Positions 16,814-25,652 are shown, numbered from the stretch's first letter. The stretch: DNA of 64,000 nucleotides from Pseudarthrobacter enclensis (GCF_030811655.1 NZ_JAUSRE010000004.1:124001-188000), one strand, 5' to 3'. Notes: generated from the sequence alone by a model not told the origin. Translations and numbers: made by a program.

Positions 16814-18562
16814 TCACGGCACCATCCATGCGAGGACGTTGGTCTGAAGCAGGACGAGGATGGTGAGGAGTGCCAGGAGGGCGACGCTCCAGCCCAGAAG
16901 CCTGCGGAACAGGGTGCTTTCGAGCCCGTCGATGCCCACAGCGGCCGCGGCTACGGCAAGATTTTGCAGGGAGAGCATCTTGCCCAGGACGCCAGCCGAA
17001 GAGTTGGTGGCCGCCATCAGTACCGGTGAAAGGCCGGCGTGCGACGCCGCGGTGACTTGGAGCTGGCCGAAAAGCGAGTTTGCGGAGGTGTCCGAGCCGG
17101 TAAGCGCGACGCCGATCCAACCCAGGATCGGGGAGATCAGGGCGAAGATCCCGCCCGTAGAGGCAAGGGCAACGCCGAGGGTTCCGGTCTCCCCCGAGAG
17201 GTTCATGACGAACGAAAGGGCCAGGACGGAGCATACGGTCAGGATCGTCCACCTGAGCATCGAAAGGGTCTTGACGTAGATCTTTACGCCCGCGCCGAAG
17301 CGGATCCGGTAGAGAACCAGGGTGATGAGGCCGGAAATAAGCAGCAGCGTTCCGGTGGCCTTGAGATGGTCGAAACGCATGGTCTGTGAGGAGACAGGCT
17401 TGCCATTGGATCCCACCACGTCGAGCCCCGGCCAGCTGAACGAGAAGCCGCCCGCAGCAGTCAGCCAGGACTTGACGGCCGGTATTTGGGAGAGGGAGAA
17501 GACGGCGATGATCACGAGGTAAGGCGCTATCGCCATCCAGATCTCACGGGGCGACGGGCGCACAGAAACACCCGGTTCCCCTGCTGGCCCCAGGCCGGCC
17601 TGACTGGGACGCGCCGCTTCGCCGGTCCTCCCGCCGTCGACCATTGTGGCGCCTGCCCTGCGGCTGACTGAGGCGGTCCCCGTGGCCAGCGCAATGGATT
17701 CCGTTTCCCCGTCCACGGCCCCGGATTCGTCACCAGTCATCGTCTGGGCGGGCTTCCACACGCGCAGCAGCAGCAAGACGGCGGCGGTGGCGACAATGCC
17801 GGCGAGGACGTCCGTGAGTTCGACGGTAAAGAAGTTCGACGTAAGGAATTGGACGATGGCGAACACCACGCCTCCCACGACGGCGGCTGGCCACGTCTGG
17901 CGGACACCGCGCTTGCCATCGACGATGAACACCAGCAGCAGCGGGACAATGAGGGCCAGGAACGGCGTCTGGCGTCCGGCCATGGACGAAACGGTTGCCA
18001 GCGGGATGCCGGTGACGCCGCTCAGGGCGATGACGGGCGATCCCATGGCGCCGAAGGCAACGGGTGCGGTGTTGGCGAGAAGCGAAACCGCCGCGGATTT
18101 GAGGGGTTTCATCCCCGCCGCCATGAGCATGCCGGACGTGATTGCCACCGGGGCACCGAAGCCGGCGAGGGCCTCAAGAAGGGCCCCGAAGCAGAACGCG
18201 ATCAGGATGGTCAGGATCCGAAGGTCGGCGGAGACGGACCTGATCGTTGCACCGAGCACTCCGAACCAGCGCGTTTCCGTGGTCAGCCGGTAGACCCACA
18301 GGGCATTGATCAGGATCCAGAGAATTGGGAAGAAACCATAGAACGCTCCTTCGGCGGTGGCGCTGAGGGCCTGGCCAACCGGCATCCTCCATACGACGAC
18401 CGCCAGCAGGATGGACAAAGCCAGGCTGGCCACTGCCGCCTTCCAAGCTTTGGTCCGGAAGATTCCGAGGAGGATGAAGAGCAGGATCAGGGGGAGGGCC
18501 GCCAGCACCGCTGCAAGGGCGAGCGACCCCAGGGGGTCGACAATCTGTTGGAACGCTGTCAC
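16814..18562 (-). CDS. lldP: L-lactate/glycolate permease (LldP/GlcA family)
   Basis: A 582-residue permease of the lactate permease family, with about thirteen membrane segments and the family motifs ALLEALAGFGAPVAITSGML and NSSAGVLGKMLSLQNLAVAA. A 70-residue polar insertion (TGDESGAVDGETESIAL to ARPSQAGL) sits in a cytoplasmic loop near residue 300. The start is GTG 18562, six bases after AAAGGAG; the frame is open further but without signals. It is the first gene of the glycolate operon (permease, oxidase, malate synthase, GlcG), so glycolate is the most likely substrate, although the family also carries L- and D-lactate. Confidence 0.9.
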   Translation of the reverse strand: MTAFQQIVDPLGSLALAAVLAALPLILLFILLGIFRTKAWKAAVASLALSILLAVVVWRMPVGQALSATAEGAFYGFFPILWILINALWVYRLTTETRWFGVLGATIRSVSADLRILTILIAFCFGALLEALAGFGAPVAITSGMLMAAGMKPLKSAAVSLLANTAPVAFGAMGSPVIALSGVTGIPLATVSSMAGRQTPFLALIVPLLLVFIVDGKRGVRQTWPAAVVGGVVFAIVQFLTSNFFTVELTDVLAGIVATAAVLLLLRVWKPAQTMTGDESGAVDGETESIALATGTASVSRRAGATMVDGGRTGEAARPSQAGLGPAGEPGVSVRPSPREIWMAIAPYLVIIAVFSLSQIPAVKSWLTAAGGFSFSWPGLDVVGSNGKPVSSQTMRFDHLKATGTLLLISGLITLVLYRIRFGAGVKIYVKTLSMLRWTILTVCSVLALSFVMNLSGETGTLGVALASTGGIFALISPILGWIGVALTGSDTSANSLFGQLQVTAASHAGLSPVLMAATNSSAGVLGKMLSLQNLAVAAAAVGIDGLESTLFRRLLGWSVALLALLTILVLLQTNVLAWMVP

Positions 18563-18629
18563 AAGAGACTCCTTTGTCTGCAACAAGAATGGAAGGGGGT
18601 TTCCACTTTCCGGAAAGCGTAATGGCACG

Positions 18630-18658
18630 ATACTAGGCTGGGACCGACTGTCGGTCAA
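18630..18658 (-). promoter_or_regulatory. Promoter of the glycolate operon with operator in the spacer
   Basis: Reading on the minus strand: TTGACC (18658-18653), a 17-base spacer, TAGTAT (18635-18630), leading to the permease GTG about 60 bases downstream of the expected start point. The perfect inverted repeat GACCGA-CTG-TCGGTC (18642-18656) overlaps the -35 box and fills most of the spacer, the classic position of a repressor site. Confidence 0.75.
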
Positions 18659-18685
18659 TGGTCAGTCCACAGTGGTCAGTCCACA
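18659..18685. promoter_or_regulatory. Tandem direct repeats upstream of the glycolate promoter
   Basis: Two copies of TGGTCAGTCCACA at 18659-18671 and 18673-18685, 14 bases apart, directly upstream of the -35 box. Each contains TGG-N5-CCA, the half-site symmetry of FadR-type GntR operators (TGGT-N3-ACCA), with one central mismatch. They are probable sites for the GntR protein encoded at 11896. Confidence 0.6.
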
Positions 18686-18800
18686 TTTGCGCAAAACGTC
18701 CATTTGCGGGGGGACAGGAGCGCTGTCTGGGGTGCGGGACAACAGCTTCCGCCGTCTGTCCCCCGAGGGGCACCGCACCAACCTTGGCGGCTGGGCGCCC

Positions 18801-19841
18801 TTACCCCGCCTGGGAAGGAGCCCACCCCAGGGCGGGCCCCAGCTTGCCGGCGATGTCGGTCAGGATCTGGACGTAGTCCCCGTGGTCGAAGCTGAACGGC
18901 AGTGCAAACGCCACTTCGTCCACCTCCTGGAAGCCGGCGTGGGCGTACAGTTGCTCCGTGATTTCCTCGCTGGTGCCGATCAGGTCCCGGGCGAACATCA
19001 TGCCCCTTGGGCCCTGCGGAGCAGCAGTGCGGGGGGTGCGTTCGTTCACGTATTGCTGGTACTTCTCCCGCTGCGCCGCAGTCGCCGAGTCGGTGGGGAT
19101 CACCACCAGACCCTGCGAAACCCGTGCCCCGGAATATCCAGCGGCGCCAGCCGCCTCACGGAAGGCGCGGATCTGCGACTGCTGGACGAGGGCGAAGTCC
19201 GGTTCCTGGTCCTTGTCCGGAAAGATCACGCTGCTGGAGAGCAGATTGAAGCCGTGGGCGCCGGCCCAGACGGCCGATTTAGTGCTTCCGGCCCCGTACC
19301 AGAGGCGGTCCCGGAGACCGGGCGAGTGGGGCTCGACCCGGTTGGAGAATTCCTCCACCACGCCTTGCTTGCCGGAGAATTCCCTGACCTTTTCCCCGGC
19401 GATCAGGCGGCCAAGCCGTTCCACGCGGGCGTAGCTGAAGTCTTCACGCTCTGCTGTGTCCGGGTACAGCTCATGCTTCACGGTGTCATAGTTCATCGGT
19501 TCGCCCACGCTTACCCCCGGGTTGATCCGTCCCCCGGCCAGCAGGTCCACAGTGGCCAGGTCCTCGGCCAGCCGAAGCGGGTTTTCCCAGCCCAGCGGGG
19601 TCACGGCCGTACCAAGCTCGATCCGGGAGGTGCGCTGGCTGGCGGCAGCCATGACCGCAACCGGTGAGGAGATTCCGAACTGGAGGTGCCGGTGGCGCAG
19701 CCAGGCGCTGTCGAAGCCCAGCCGCTCGCCGAGTCCGATGATCTGCAGCGTGGATTCATGGCCGGCGGCAGGATCTGCCGGATCGAACACGCCGATGGTG
19801 AGGAATCCAAGCTTGCGAAGGGGGAGTGCGGGATGGGGCAT
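18801..19841 (-). CDS. LLM-class flavin-dependent oxidoreductase
   Basis: A 346-residue luciferase-like TIM-barrel monooxygenase. Features include LGFLTIGVFDPADP at the first strand, LGFDSAWLRHRHLQFG with the active-site His region (residues 41-56), TSRIELGTAVTPLGWENPLRLAED, and LWYGAGSTKSAVWAGAHGFNL. It would use reduced FMN or F420 supplied by another protein. GGAGG lies 6 bases before ATG 19841. Neighbours give no substrate hint: the glycolate operon starts downstream and the PAS-ANTAR gene lies 140 bases upstream. The family is broad, so the substrate is not predicted. Confidence 0.87.
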   Translation of the reverse strand: MPHPALPLRKLGFLTIGVFDPADPAAGHESTLQIIGLGERLGFDSAWLRHRHLQFGISSPVAVMAAASQRTSRIELGTAVTPLGWENPLRLAEDLATVDLLAGGRINPGVSVGEPMNYDTVKHELYPDTAEREDFSYARVERLGRLIAGEKVREFSGKQGVVEEFSNRVEPHSPGLRDRLWYGAGSTKSAVWAGAHGFNLLSSSVIFPDKDQEPDFALVQQSQIRAFREAAGAAGYSGARVSQGLVVIPTDSATAAQREKYQQYVNERTPRTAAPQGPRGMMFARDLIGTSEEITEQLYAHAGFQEVDEVAFALPFSFDHGDYVQILTDIAGKLGPALGWAPSQAG

Positions 19842-19982
19842 GGCTTCCTCCGGCAGGGCGGGATGTGCAACAAGGCGTGGCTCGTCCCCAGAATAGGCGC
19901 AGCCATGTGCGGGTGCCCGGGGACATGTCGCAATATGTCACCGGCGCCCGCGTTTGCCAGAAGCGCCCGCAACCGGTCCGCC

Positions 19983-20618
19983 CTACAGCAGCGGATGGTC
20001 CCTGTTGGTCGGATCCCCGGCACGGGTGGTTACGCGTTCCACGATGTCATGTGCAATGGCGTAGACCTTGCGGTTCGTGTCCTGGCTCAGCTGGTTTATG
20101 AGCGCATAGGCCTTGTCCGCATCAATGCCCGTGCGTCCCATCAGTACGCCCTTGGCTTGCTCAATGACCGCCCGGTTGAGGGCCGACGCGGCCACCGCCT
20201 CCGTGGCGAGTTGGTGCCGGTCGGTGTGGATCGACTCGGTGAGGTCCACCACCACACCCCAGACTCCGATCGGGGTGTCACCGTCGAGGATGTGGTCCGC
20301 CGAGAAAAGCATCTTGTGCTGGCGGTCCTTGCGGTCCCGGATGGACACGTAGATGGATGAGGGGCCGCCGACGCTCGATACGTGGTCCCAATAGGCCTGG
20401 ACTCTTGGCCGGTCTTCAGGCTCGAGGTGCGGAAAGACCATTTCCATGGACGGGACCACGTCGCCCCGTTCAAAGCCGTACATACGGTACAGGCTGTCCG
20501 ACCAGTGGAAGACGCCCTCGTCGAAGTAGTACTCCACGAGCCCGGTGGGGCAGTCGAGGAAATCTTCGCGCGCTATGTTGCCATAGGCGGGTCTGGAAAA
20601 TTCGTTGCTGGGTGTCAC
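19983..20618 (-). CDS. PAS-ANTAR RNA-binding antiterminator-type regulator
   Basis: A 211-residue soluble protein. Residues about 25-130 form a PAS_3-type sensor (WSDSLYRMYGFERGD, HLEPEDRPRVQAYWD, GVWGVVVDLTES). Residues about 140-200 are an ANTAR domain (NRAVIEQAKGVLMGRTGIDADKAYALI, quoted in part), including the AKG motif. ANTAR proteins bind paired hexaloop RNA hairpins and suppress transcription termination. PAS-ANTAR proteins are numerous in Micrococcaceae. No histidine kinase is adjacent, so the PAS domain is presumably the input. The RNA target is not identifiable here. The gap to the decayed dehydrogenase (164 bases) shows no other gene. Confidence 0.87.
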   Translation of the reverse strand: MTPSNEFSRPAYGNIAREDFLDCPTGLVEYYFDEGVFHWSDSLYRMYGFERGDVVPSMEMVFPHLEPEDRPRVQAYWDHVSSVGGPSSIYVSIRDRKDRQHKMLFSADHILDGDTPIGVWGVVVDLTESIHTDRHQLATEAVAASALNRAVIEQAKGVLMGRTGIDADKAYALINQLSQDTNRKVYAIAHDIVERVTTRAGDPTNRDHPLL

Positions 20619-20782
20619 TACGGGGCCATTCGACGTGCTGTGTCCTGCCTTCCCCTGGCCCGGACGGGAAAAGAACAGGATATAGCAGCCGTGGCGCCTT
20701 TCGAAGCGACGAAGCGGTGCCAGGCTGGCCCACTTTTAGGACCCATACGACGGCGGGACCCGGGTTTCCGGGGTAACGCAGC

Positions 20783-21448
20783 TTAAAGCCGGGCCAGATT
20801 GGCAATTGCCTGCCGGACCACAGCCAGGTCCAGGTCCCCCAGGCCCTGCGCCACCAGTTGCGCGTAGAGGTCAACGCCAGCGGAAGCCAATGGCGCGGCG
20901 GCTCCGGCGTTGCCCGCCGCTTCCAGCACAAGTGACAGGTCCTTGTGCATGAACTTCGCCGGCCCCGTGGGGGTGGAGTCCTTCGCCGCAAGCTCGGCGG
21001 CCTCGGCAAGTGCCGCGGTCCGTGCCTCCGCTGACCGGTGCGTCCAGCACCGAGGCGTTCCCGTCGCTTGCGTCGGCCACGGCGCGGCCAAACGCCCGGA
21101 CCGCCACGGGTGAGACGCTGCTCATTACCACCAGCAGTGTTCCCGGCGCGGGGGGCGCGGTCCGCCAGGCTTCGAGGAGTCCCGCCGCTGCTTCCTCGAT
21201 GAACGGAAGATCGGCGAGCATGAAGATGATGACGGGTTCCTCACGCAACTCCGCGACGTGTTCGACGCCGGTCCCACCGAGCTGCTCGAGGTCCCGGACG
21301 GCGGCGGGGGAGCGGTTCCATCCCCTGACCTGCCAGCCTTCCTTGAGCAGCTTCGCCGCCATCGGAGCGCCCATGAGCCCGAGCCCTACGACCCGACGCG
21401 CCGGATGGTACCCGCCGTGGCTGTGGAGGGACCGGCGTCGTTGGTCAC
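20783..21448 (-). pseudogene. Decayed 3-hydroxyacid dehydrogenase (HIBADH family), frameshift plus internal deletion
   Basis: The sequence reads as a broken member of the same family as 3751-4626. A GTG at 21448 overlaps the MHS transporter stop as GTGA and opens VTNDAGPSTATAGTIRRVG; the Rossmann motif VVGLGLMGAPMAAKLLK continues only in the next frame, with a one-base loss at a GGG run near 21392-21394. That frame runs to LDAPVSGGT and then fails. The C-terminal part (AKFMHKDLSLVLEAAG to AIANLARL) appears in another frame straight after it. About 75 central residues, including the catalytic Lys helix, are missing. One frameshift could be a sequencing error, but the missing segment cannot. 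Confidence 0.8.
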
Positions 21449-22794
21449 CTGGCGTCCTCAACGACCACCAGGTCGCGGCCGTTCGTTTCCGGAGTGAAGA
21501 ACGTGGTGACGAACGAGATCGCCGCCAGGACCAGCGAGTAGAGCGCGGGTACCAGCCAGGAATGGTTGGTGGCTGCCAGCAGCGCGACGCCGATCATTGG
21601 GGCGAAGCCTCCGGCGAGCACCGCGGAGAGCTCACGGCTCAGGGCCACTCCGGTGAAGCGGTGCTGGGAGCCGAACAGTTCCGGGAGCAGGGCGCACTGG
21701 GGGCCGAGCATGGACTGCACGCCGAGGGCGATGCCTACCACCATGACCGCCCAGACGAGGGCGACGTTGCCGAGCGTGACCAGGTAGAAGGCGGGCAGGG
21801 CGATGACGGCCTGGAAGAGCGCGCCGTAGCGGTAGACGGGAACCCGGCCGTAGCGGTCGGACAGGGCGCCGAAGGCGACCACCAGCACCGCTGCGAAGCC
21901 TGCGGCAATCAGCAGGCCGGTGGGGCCGATGAACTTGTCACCCGGAAAAACGCCGGCCGGCATGCTGATGAAGGACACCAGCAGCGCGGAGTAGATGGAC
22001 GAGTTGCCGTTTTCCCCCATGCGGAGGCCAATGCCGACCAGCACGTTCTTCTTGGAGTGTTTCCAGATCTGGCCTACCGGGTTCTTGACCACGGCCTTGT
22101 GCTTCTCCAGTTCCTGGAAGACCGGGGTCTCCTTGAGCCGGAGCCGAATGAAGATGGCAATGATGATCAGGATGATGCTGGCCAGGAACGGAACGCGCCA
22201 CAGCCAGCCCTGCAGGAGCTGCTTGTCCGCCAGGGCCATCAGGGCGAAAGTCCCTGCACCGAGGAGGGTGCCCAGCTGGATGCCAACGAACGGCAGCGAG
22301 GCAAAGAAACCACGACGGCGGCGCGGGGCTACCTCGGAGATGAGGGTGGTGGCGCCTGCCTGCTCGGCGCCGGCGCCCAGGCCCTGCAGGATGCGCAGCG
22401 TCACCAGGAGTACCGCTCCCAGCATTCCTGCCTGGTCGAAGGTGGGCAGGAGACCGATGGCGCAGCTGGACAGGCCCATCAGGCCGATGGTCAGGATCAG
22501 CACCATCTTGCGGCCGAAGCGGTCCCCGATATGGCCGAATACCACGCCGCCGAAGGGACGCGCCGCGAACCCGACGCCGTAGGTGGCGAAGGAGGCTATG
22601 ACGGCTCCGCTCTCGCCGAGCGGCGCGAAGAACAGCGGGCCGAAGATGAGGGCCGAGGCAAGGCCGTAAATGTAGAAGTCGTAGTACTCCAGGGCGGATC
22701 CCACGGAGCTGGCAAGTGTTGCCCTTCGCAGCTGGTCCGGATCGACGACGGCGCCGTCCGTGGTGGCCTGCGGTGAGTTAGTACGAGTTGTCAC
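21445..22794 (-). CDS. MFS transporter, MHS (metabolite:H+ symporter) subfamily
   Basis: A 449-residue transporter with twelve predicted membrane helices. Motifs are GSALEYYDFYIYGLASAL in helix 1, FGGVVFGHIGDRFGRKMVL in loop 2-3, and RRGFFASLPFVGIQLG. Related proteins import carboxylates, shikimate, aromatic acids or osmolytes. GTG 22794 follows GAGGGAG by 5 bases; the open frame beyond it covers the promoter region. It is in line with the IclR gene upstream and was once coupled by GTGA overlap to the decayed dehydrogenase, so the pair would have imported and oxidised a hydroxyacid. Confidence 0.88.
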   Translation of the reverse strand: MTTRTNSPQATTDGAVVDPDQLRRATLASSVGSALEYYDFYIYGLASALIFGPLFFAPLGESGAVIASFATYGVGFAARPFGGVVFGHIGDRFGRKMVLILTIGLMGLSSCAIGLLPTFDQAGMLGAVLLVTLRILQGLGAGAEQAGATTLISEVAPRRRRGFFASLPFVGIQLGTLLGAGTFALMALADKQLLQGWLWRVPFLASIILIIIAIFIRLRLKETPVFQELEKHKAVVKNPVGQIWKHSKKNVLVGIGLRMGENGNSSIYSALLVSFISMPAGVFPGDKFIGPTGLLIAAGFAAVLVVAFGALSDRYGRVPVYRYGALFQAVIALPAFYLVTLGNVALVWAVMVVGIALGVQSMLGPQCALLPELFGSQHRFTGVALSRELSAVLAGGFAPMIGVALLAATNHSWLVPALYSLVLAAISFVTTFFTPETNGRDLVVVEDAR

Positions 22795-22870
22795 GAGAAC
22801 TCCCTCTAATGCGCTCCAGGCCCCCGTTGGCCTGGTGGCATAGTGACAACACCGGTTGTGTCGATCACTA

Positions 22871-22906
22871 TGCTGAACACAATACAGCAAGCTGAACGAC
22901 TGGCAA
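22871..22906 (-). promoter_or_regulatory. Promoter and IclR-like half-sites upstream of the MHS transporter
   Basis: On the minus strand, TTGCCA (22906-22901), a 16-base spacer and TATTGT (22884-22879) form a candidate promoter. Two direct copies of GCTGAAC lie at 22872-22878 and 22891-22897, and an inverted repeat TGCTG-N9-CAGCA spans 22871-22889, overlapping the -10 box and the spacer. The CTGAAC half-site matches the arm of the palindrome in front of the iclR gene. Confidence 0.5.
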
Positions 22907-22952
22907 TAGTTTTAGGTTTTGAATGACAAAATGCCGGCGGCGCGGTGTTCGC

Positions 22953-23750
22953 CTATCCCATGGGGTTGCCCAGCGAATGGGCCAGCTCCTGCAGTTCCTT
23001 GACCATCTGGGCACCCTGCTCCGGGGTGTAGGTCGCCTCGAGGGCCGTCACGGAGAGGCCCAGGCTGGGGCCGTGGGCTCCGCGGGTGGGAACGGAGACG
23101 GCGAGGCACACCACGCCGGTGGTGGACTCCTCATCCTCGAAGGCAAAGCCCTGTTCGCGGATTTCCCTCAGCTGGGCCTTCAGCTCAGCGCCCGTCCGCA
23201 GGGACTTGGGCGTGAGGACCGGCAGTTCGGCGTCGTCCGGGAACATTTCCTCGATGTCGTGCCAGTTGAGCCGGGCTACCAGCGCCTTACCCACCGCGCA
23301 CAGGGATACCGGCATCTTGTCACCGATGTTGGAGGTGAGGCGGACTGCGGGATGGCCCTCGTACCGGGCGAGGTAAATGACGTTGGCGCCGTCCAGCATG
23401 GCGATCCGGACGGTCTCGCGGGAAAGGACCGAGGCCTGTTCGCAGTACCGGTAAAACTCCTGGACCTCATCCATCCGGCCAAGATAGGCGGCGCCCAGTT
23501 CCACCAGCTTGCGGCCCAGGGTGAACTCGGCACCCTGCCTGCTGATCAGGCGGGCCTCCTCCAGGGCCAGCAGGAGGTTGGAGGTGGATGACTTGGGGAT
23601 CCCCACTTCGCGCGAGAGGTCGCTCAGTGTCAGGCGGCCGGTGGCAGAGGCGGCAAGGGCGTCCAGTACCGCAGCTGCCCGCGTGACTGCCGGCGCAGGC
23701 GACGCGGCTCCCGGCTTTTCGGGTGAAGCGGGGGCATGGGAATCGGCCAT
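22953..23750 (-). CDS. IclR-family transcriptional regulator
   Basis: A 265-residue regulator with a 20-residue disordered N-terminus, a winged helix (TLSDLSREVGIPKSSTSNLLLALEE, quoted in part, residues about 40-65) and a C-terminal GAF-like effector domain (MPVSLCAVGKALVARL near residue 150; FAFEDEESTTGVVCLAVSV near 205). IclR proteins typically control catabolism of organic or aromatic acids. It lies between the FAH/2-hydroxyacid dehydrogenase pair and the MHS transporter on the same strand, and a perfect 18-bp palindrome lies 36 bases before its start, which suggests autoregulation and control of both neighbours. Confidence 0.9.
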   Translation of the reverse strand: MADSHAPASPEKPGAASPAPAVTRAAAVLDALAASATGRLTLSDLSREVGIPKSSTSNLLLALEEARLISRQGAEFTLGRKLVELGAAYLGRMDEVQEFYRYCEQASVLSRETVRIAMLDGANVIYLARYEGHPAVRLTSNIGDKMPVSLCAVGKALVARLNWHDIEEMFPDDAELPVLTPKSLRTGAELKAQLREIREQGFAFEDEESTTGVVCLAVSVPTRGAHGPSLGLSVTALEATYTPEQGAQMVKELQELAHSLGNPMG

Positions 23751-23785
23751 GATTCTCCTTAGGTCGCCGGGCGGACTTCGCTGAT

Positions 23786-23803
23786 CGTTCAGTCAACTGA
23801 ACG
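23786..23803. promoter_or_regulatory. Perfect palindromic operator upstream of iclR gene
   Basis: CGTTCAGT-CA-ACTGAACG is an 8-2-8 perfect inverted repeat, 36 bases upstream of the IclR start codon. The arm GTTCAG/CTGAAC recurs at the promoters of the transporter (22872, 22891), and GTTC-N8-GAAC occurs before the 2-hydroxyacid dehydrogenase (25674-25689). Confidence 0.7.
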
Positions 23804-23844
23804 CAATCCATCATAAGTGCCCCGGCGGCCTCGGCTGCTCGCCG

Positions 23845-24582
23845 TCAGGCCACCATGCTGCTCAAGGTGCCAACGCCCTCCACCACGACGTCCACCCGGT
23901 CCCCGGGTTCGATGGCGACCACTGTGGCGGGCGCTCCGGTCATCACCACGTCGCCCGGTTCAAGGGTCAGCCACTCGGTGACGTAGATAAGGCAGTCCAC
24001 CACGGTGGAGGGCAGGTTGAACGTCCCGGAGGTGGCCTTGGCCCTCCCGTTGACGTAGACGTCGATGGCCAGCTGGCCGGGATCCGCAAGTCCGGTTTCA
24101 ATCCAGGGGCCCAAGGGTGTGTAGTTGACCCCTGCCTTGCCTTGGAAGTTCCGCTCATCCACCAGGTTCTGGTCCACGTTGGTGACATCGTTGACGCAGG
24201 TGTAGCCCAGGACGTGGTCCAGCGCGTTCTCTGCGGTCAGGTTTGCTGATGTCCTGCCGATGACGACGGCGAGCTCACCCTCCGCGTTCACCGTTCCCTG
24301 GTCCCGGACCGCGCCGATGGCATCACCGGGGCCGGCCACGGTGTGGACCGACTTGTGCCACGCCTGGATGGGCAGGGGGTGGTTGTTCAGCGTCCGGTTG
24401 TGGCCAATGCCGATCACTACTTTGGGTTCTACCGGGGCAAGGAATATGGCCTCGCTGTCCGCGGTGGTGCCACCGGTGTACTGAAAGGGCTCCTCAAAGG
24501 GGTCAACAATGTGGTGCCACATGCCGTCCCGCTCCACTGCATGCCGGGCACCCTCCGCGGTCCTGATTCTGGCGATGCGCAT
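23845..24582 (-). CDS. Fumarylacetoacetate hydrolase (FAH) family protein
   Basis: A 245-residue enzyme with the FAH catalytic domain. Metal-binding carboxylates expected in this family lie in NAEGELAVVIG (residues about 115-125) and in the NDVTNVDQN segment; PKVVIGIGHNRTLNNH marks the domain start, and the C-terminus LEPGDVVMTGAPATVVAIEPGD is the family signature (shown in part). Relatives hydrolyse or decarboxylate 2-oxo acids such as acylpyruvates, oxaloacetate or 2-oxohepta-3-ene-dioate. ATG 24582 (MRIARIRTAEG) is the family-like start with GGAAAA upstream. It is 17 bases after the 2-hydroxyacid dehydrogenase stop, so the two share a transcript. Confidence 0.87.
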   Translation of the reverse strand: MRIARIRTAEGARHAVERDGMWHHIVDPFEEPFQYTGGTTADSEAIFLAPVEPKVVIGIGHNRTLNNHPLPIQAWHKSVHTVAGPGDAIGAVRDQGTVNAEGELAVVIGRTSANLTAENALDHVLGYTCVNDVTNVDQNLVDERNFQGKAGVNYTPLGPWIETGLADPGQLAIDVYVNGRAKATSGTFNLPSTVVDCLIYVTEWLTLEPGDVVMTGAPATVVAIEPGDRVDVVVEGVGTLSSMVA

Positions 24583-24599
24583 CGCTTTTCCGCCCCGTC

Positions 24600-25652
24600 C
24601 TAGTAGAAGTGGACCGTGTCCACGAGGTGGGGCAGGTCCCCGCCGTCGAGGAAGGTGCGGAGATTGCTGCAGAACCGCTCGGTGATCAGGCGGTTTTCCG
24701 CGGCGCTGAGGGCCGAGGTGTGAGGTGAAACCATGACCCGGGGGTGGTTCCACAGGGGGCTGTCCTGCGGCAGCGGCTCGATGGCAAAGACGTCCAGGCA
24801 GGCGTAGCCCACCTGGCCGTTGTCCAGAGCCTCCAGCAGGGCGTCCTCGTCCACCACGGTTCCGCGGCCCACGTTGACGAAGATGGTTCCCGGCTTCATG
24901 GCGGCAAACATCCCGCGGTTGAACAGCTTTTCCGTGTAGGCGGTGCCCGGCAGGGTATTGACGACGGCGTCTGCCGTGGCCAGTAGGGCCGGCAGCTCCG
25001 CGTTGTCCACCACCCGCTCGATGCCGTCGATGGGTCCCACGCTGCGTTTGGTGCCGCTGACCTTCATACCCAGGGCGCTGGCAATCCGGGCCGTTTCCAG
25101 TCCGATTTCCCCCAGGCCGCTGACCACCAGGCTGGACCCGTTCACCAGGCGGGTGGGGACGCGGAGGCTGGGCCAGTTCCTGGCGGCCTGGTCCTGGGCC
25201 AGCTCTGCGGTCCGTTTGAAGCCGTTCAGAATGCCCATCGCGGCGAATTCCGCGAGGGGCAGGGCGTGCACTCCTGCTGACGTGGTGATTTTGAACTTCT
25301 GCAGGATGTCCTGGTCAAGGCCGGACGCCTTCACGGCTCCCCCTGCACCGGCAGCCATGGCGTGGACCCACTGCAGCCTGGCGTTTTCCCGGGCGATGCG
25401 GGCCAGGCCTGCAGGGTTTTCGTTGGGGAATCCGTACAGCACTTCGGCGCTGTTGAGCATGGCCCAATAGCGTTCCTCCTGTTCCTCCGTCCGCTGGAAG
25501 GCGGGATCCCCGGCGTGGTCGGCCGGAAAGCGTTCGGGCGGCAGGAGCTCCGGCTGGTGGAGCACGGTAACGGAGGGATCAACGGCACGGATCTGGTCCA
25601 CAAGCTCGGCTTCGAGCGGGACGGCGATGGCCACGGTCTTGGTGGAAGTCAT
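24600..25652 (-). CDS. D-2-hydroxyacid dehydrogenase (NAD-dependent)
   Basis: A 350-residue dehydrogenase. The Rossmann fold motif is LVVSGLGEIGLETARIASALG (in part; residues about 175-195), where the usual GxGxxG reads GLGEIG. The catalytic Arg is in NVGRGTVVDEDAL near 262, the Glu in DVFAIEPLPQDSPLW near 290, and the His in VMVSPHTSAL near 308; all three are present. It reduces a 2-oxoacid or oxidises a D-2-hydroxyacid. It is first in a two-gene transcript with the FAH-family enzyme. An inverted repeat lies 22 bases upstream of ATG 25652, and the short leader lacks a strong ribosome site, so translation may be nearly leaderless. Confidence 0.88.
   Translation of the reverse strand: MTSTKTVAIAVPLEAELVDQIRAVDPSVTVLHQPELLPPERFPADHAGDPAFQRTEEQEERYWAMLNSAEVLYGFPNENPAGLARIARENARLQWVHAMAAGAGGAVKASGLDQDILQKFKITTSAGVHALPLAEFAAMGILNGFKRTAELAQDQAARNWPSLRVPTRLVNGSSLVVSGLGEIGLETARIASALGMKVSGTKRSVGPIDGIERVVDNAELPALLATADAVVNTLPGTAYTEKLFNRGMFAAMKPGTIFVNVGRGTVVDEDALLEALDNGQVGYACLDVFAIEPLPQDSPLWNHPRVMVSPHTSALSAAENRLITERFCSNLRTFLDGGDLPHLVDTVHFY

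Noticed and set aside
16814..17252. N-terminal extension of the glcD-like frame into the permease gene
   Set aside because: Arg/Pro-rich sequence with no ribosome site; ATG 16760 has a good site and matches the family start.
20871..21461. A functional 196-residue dehydrogenase
   Set aside because: The frame loses family similarity after LDAPVSGGT and misses the catalytic Lys and C-terminal domain, which appear only in another frame; the locus is a pseudogene.
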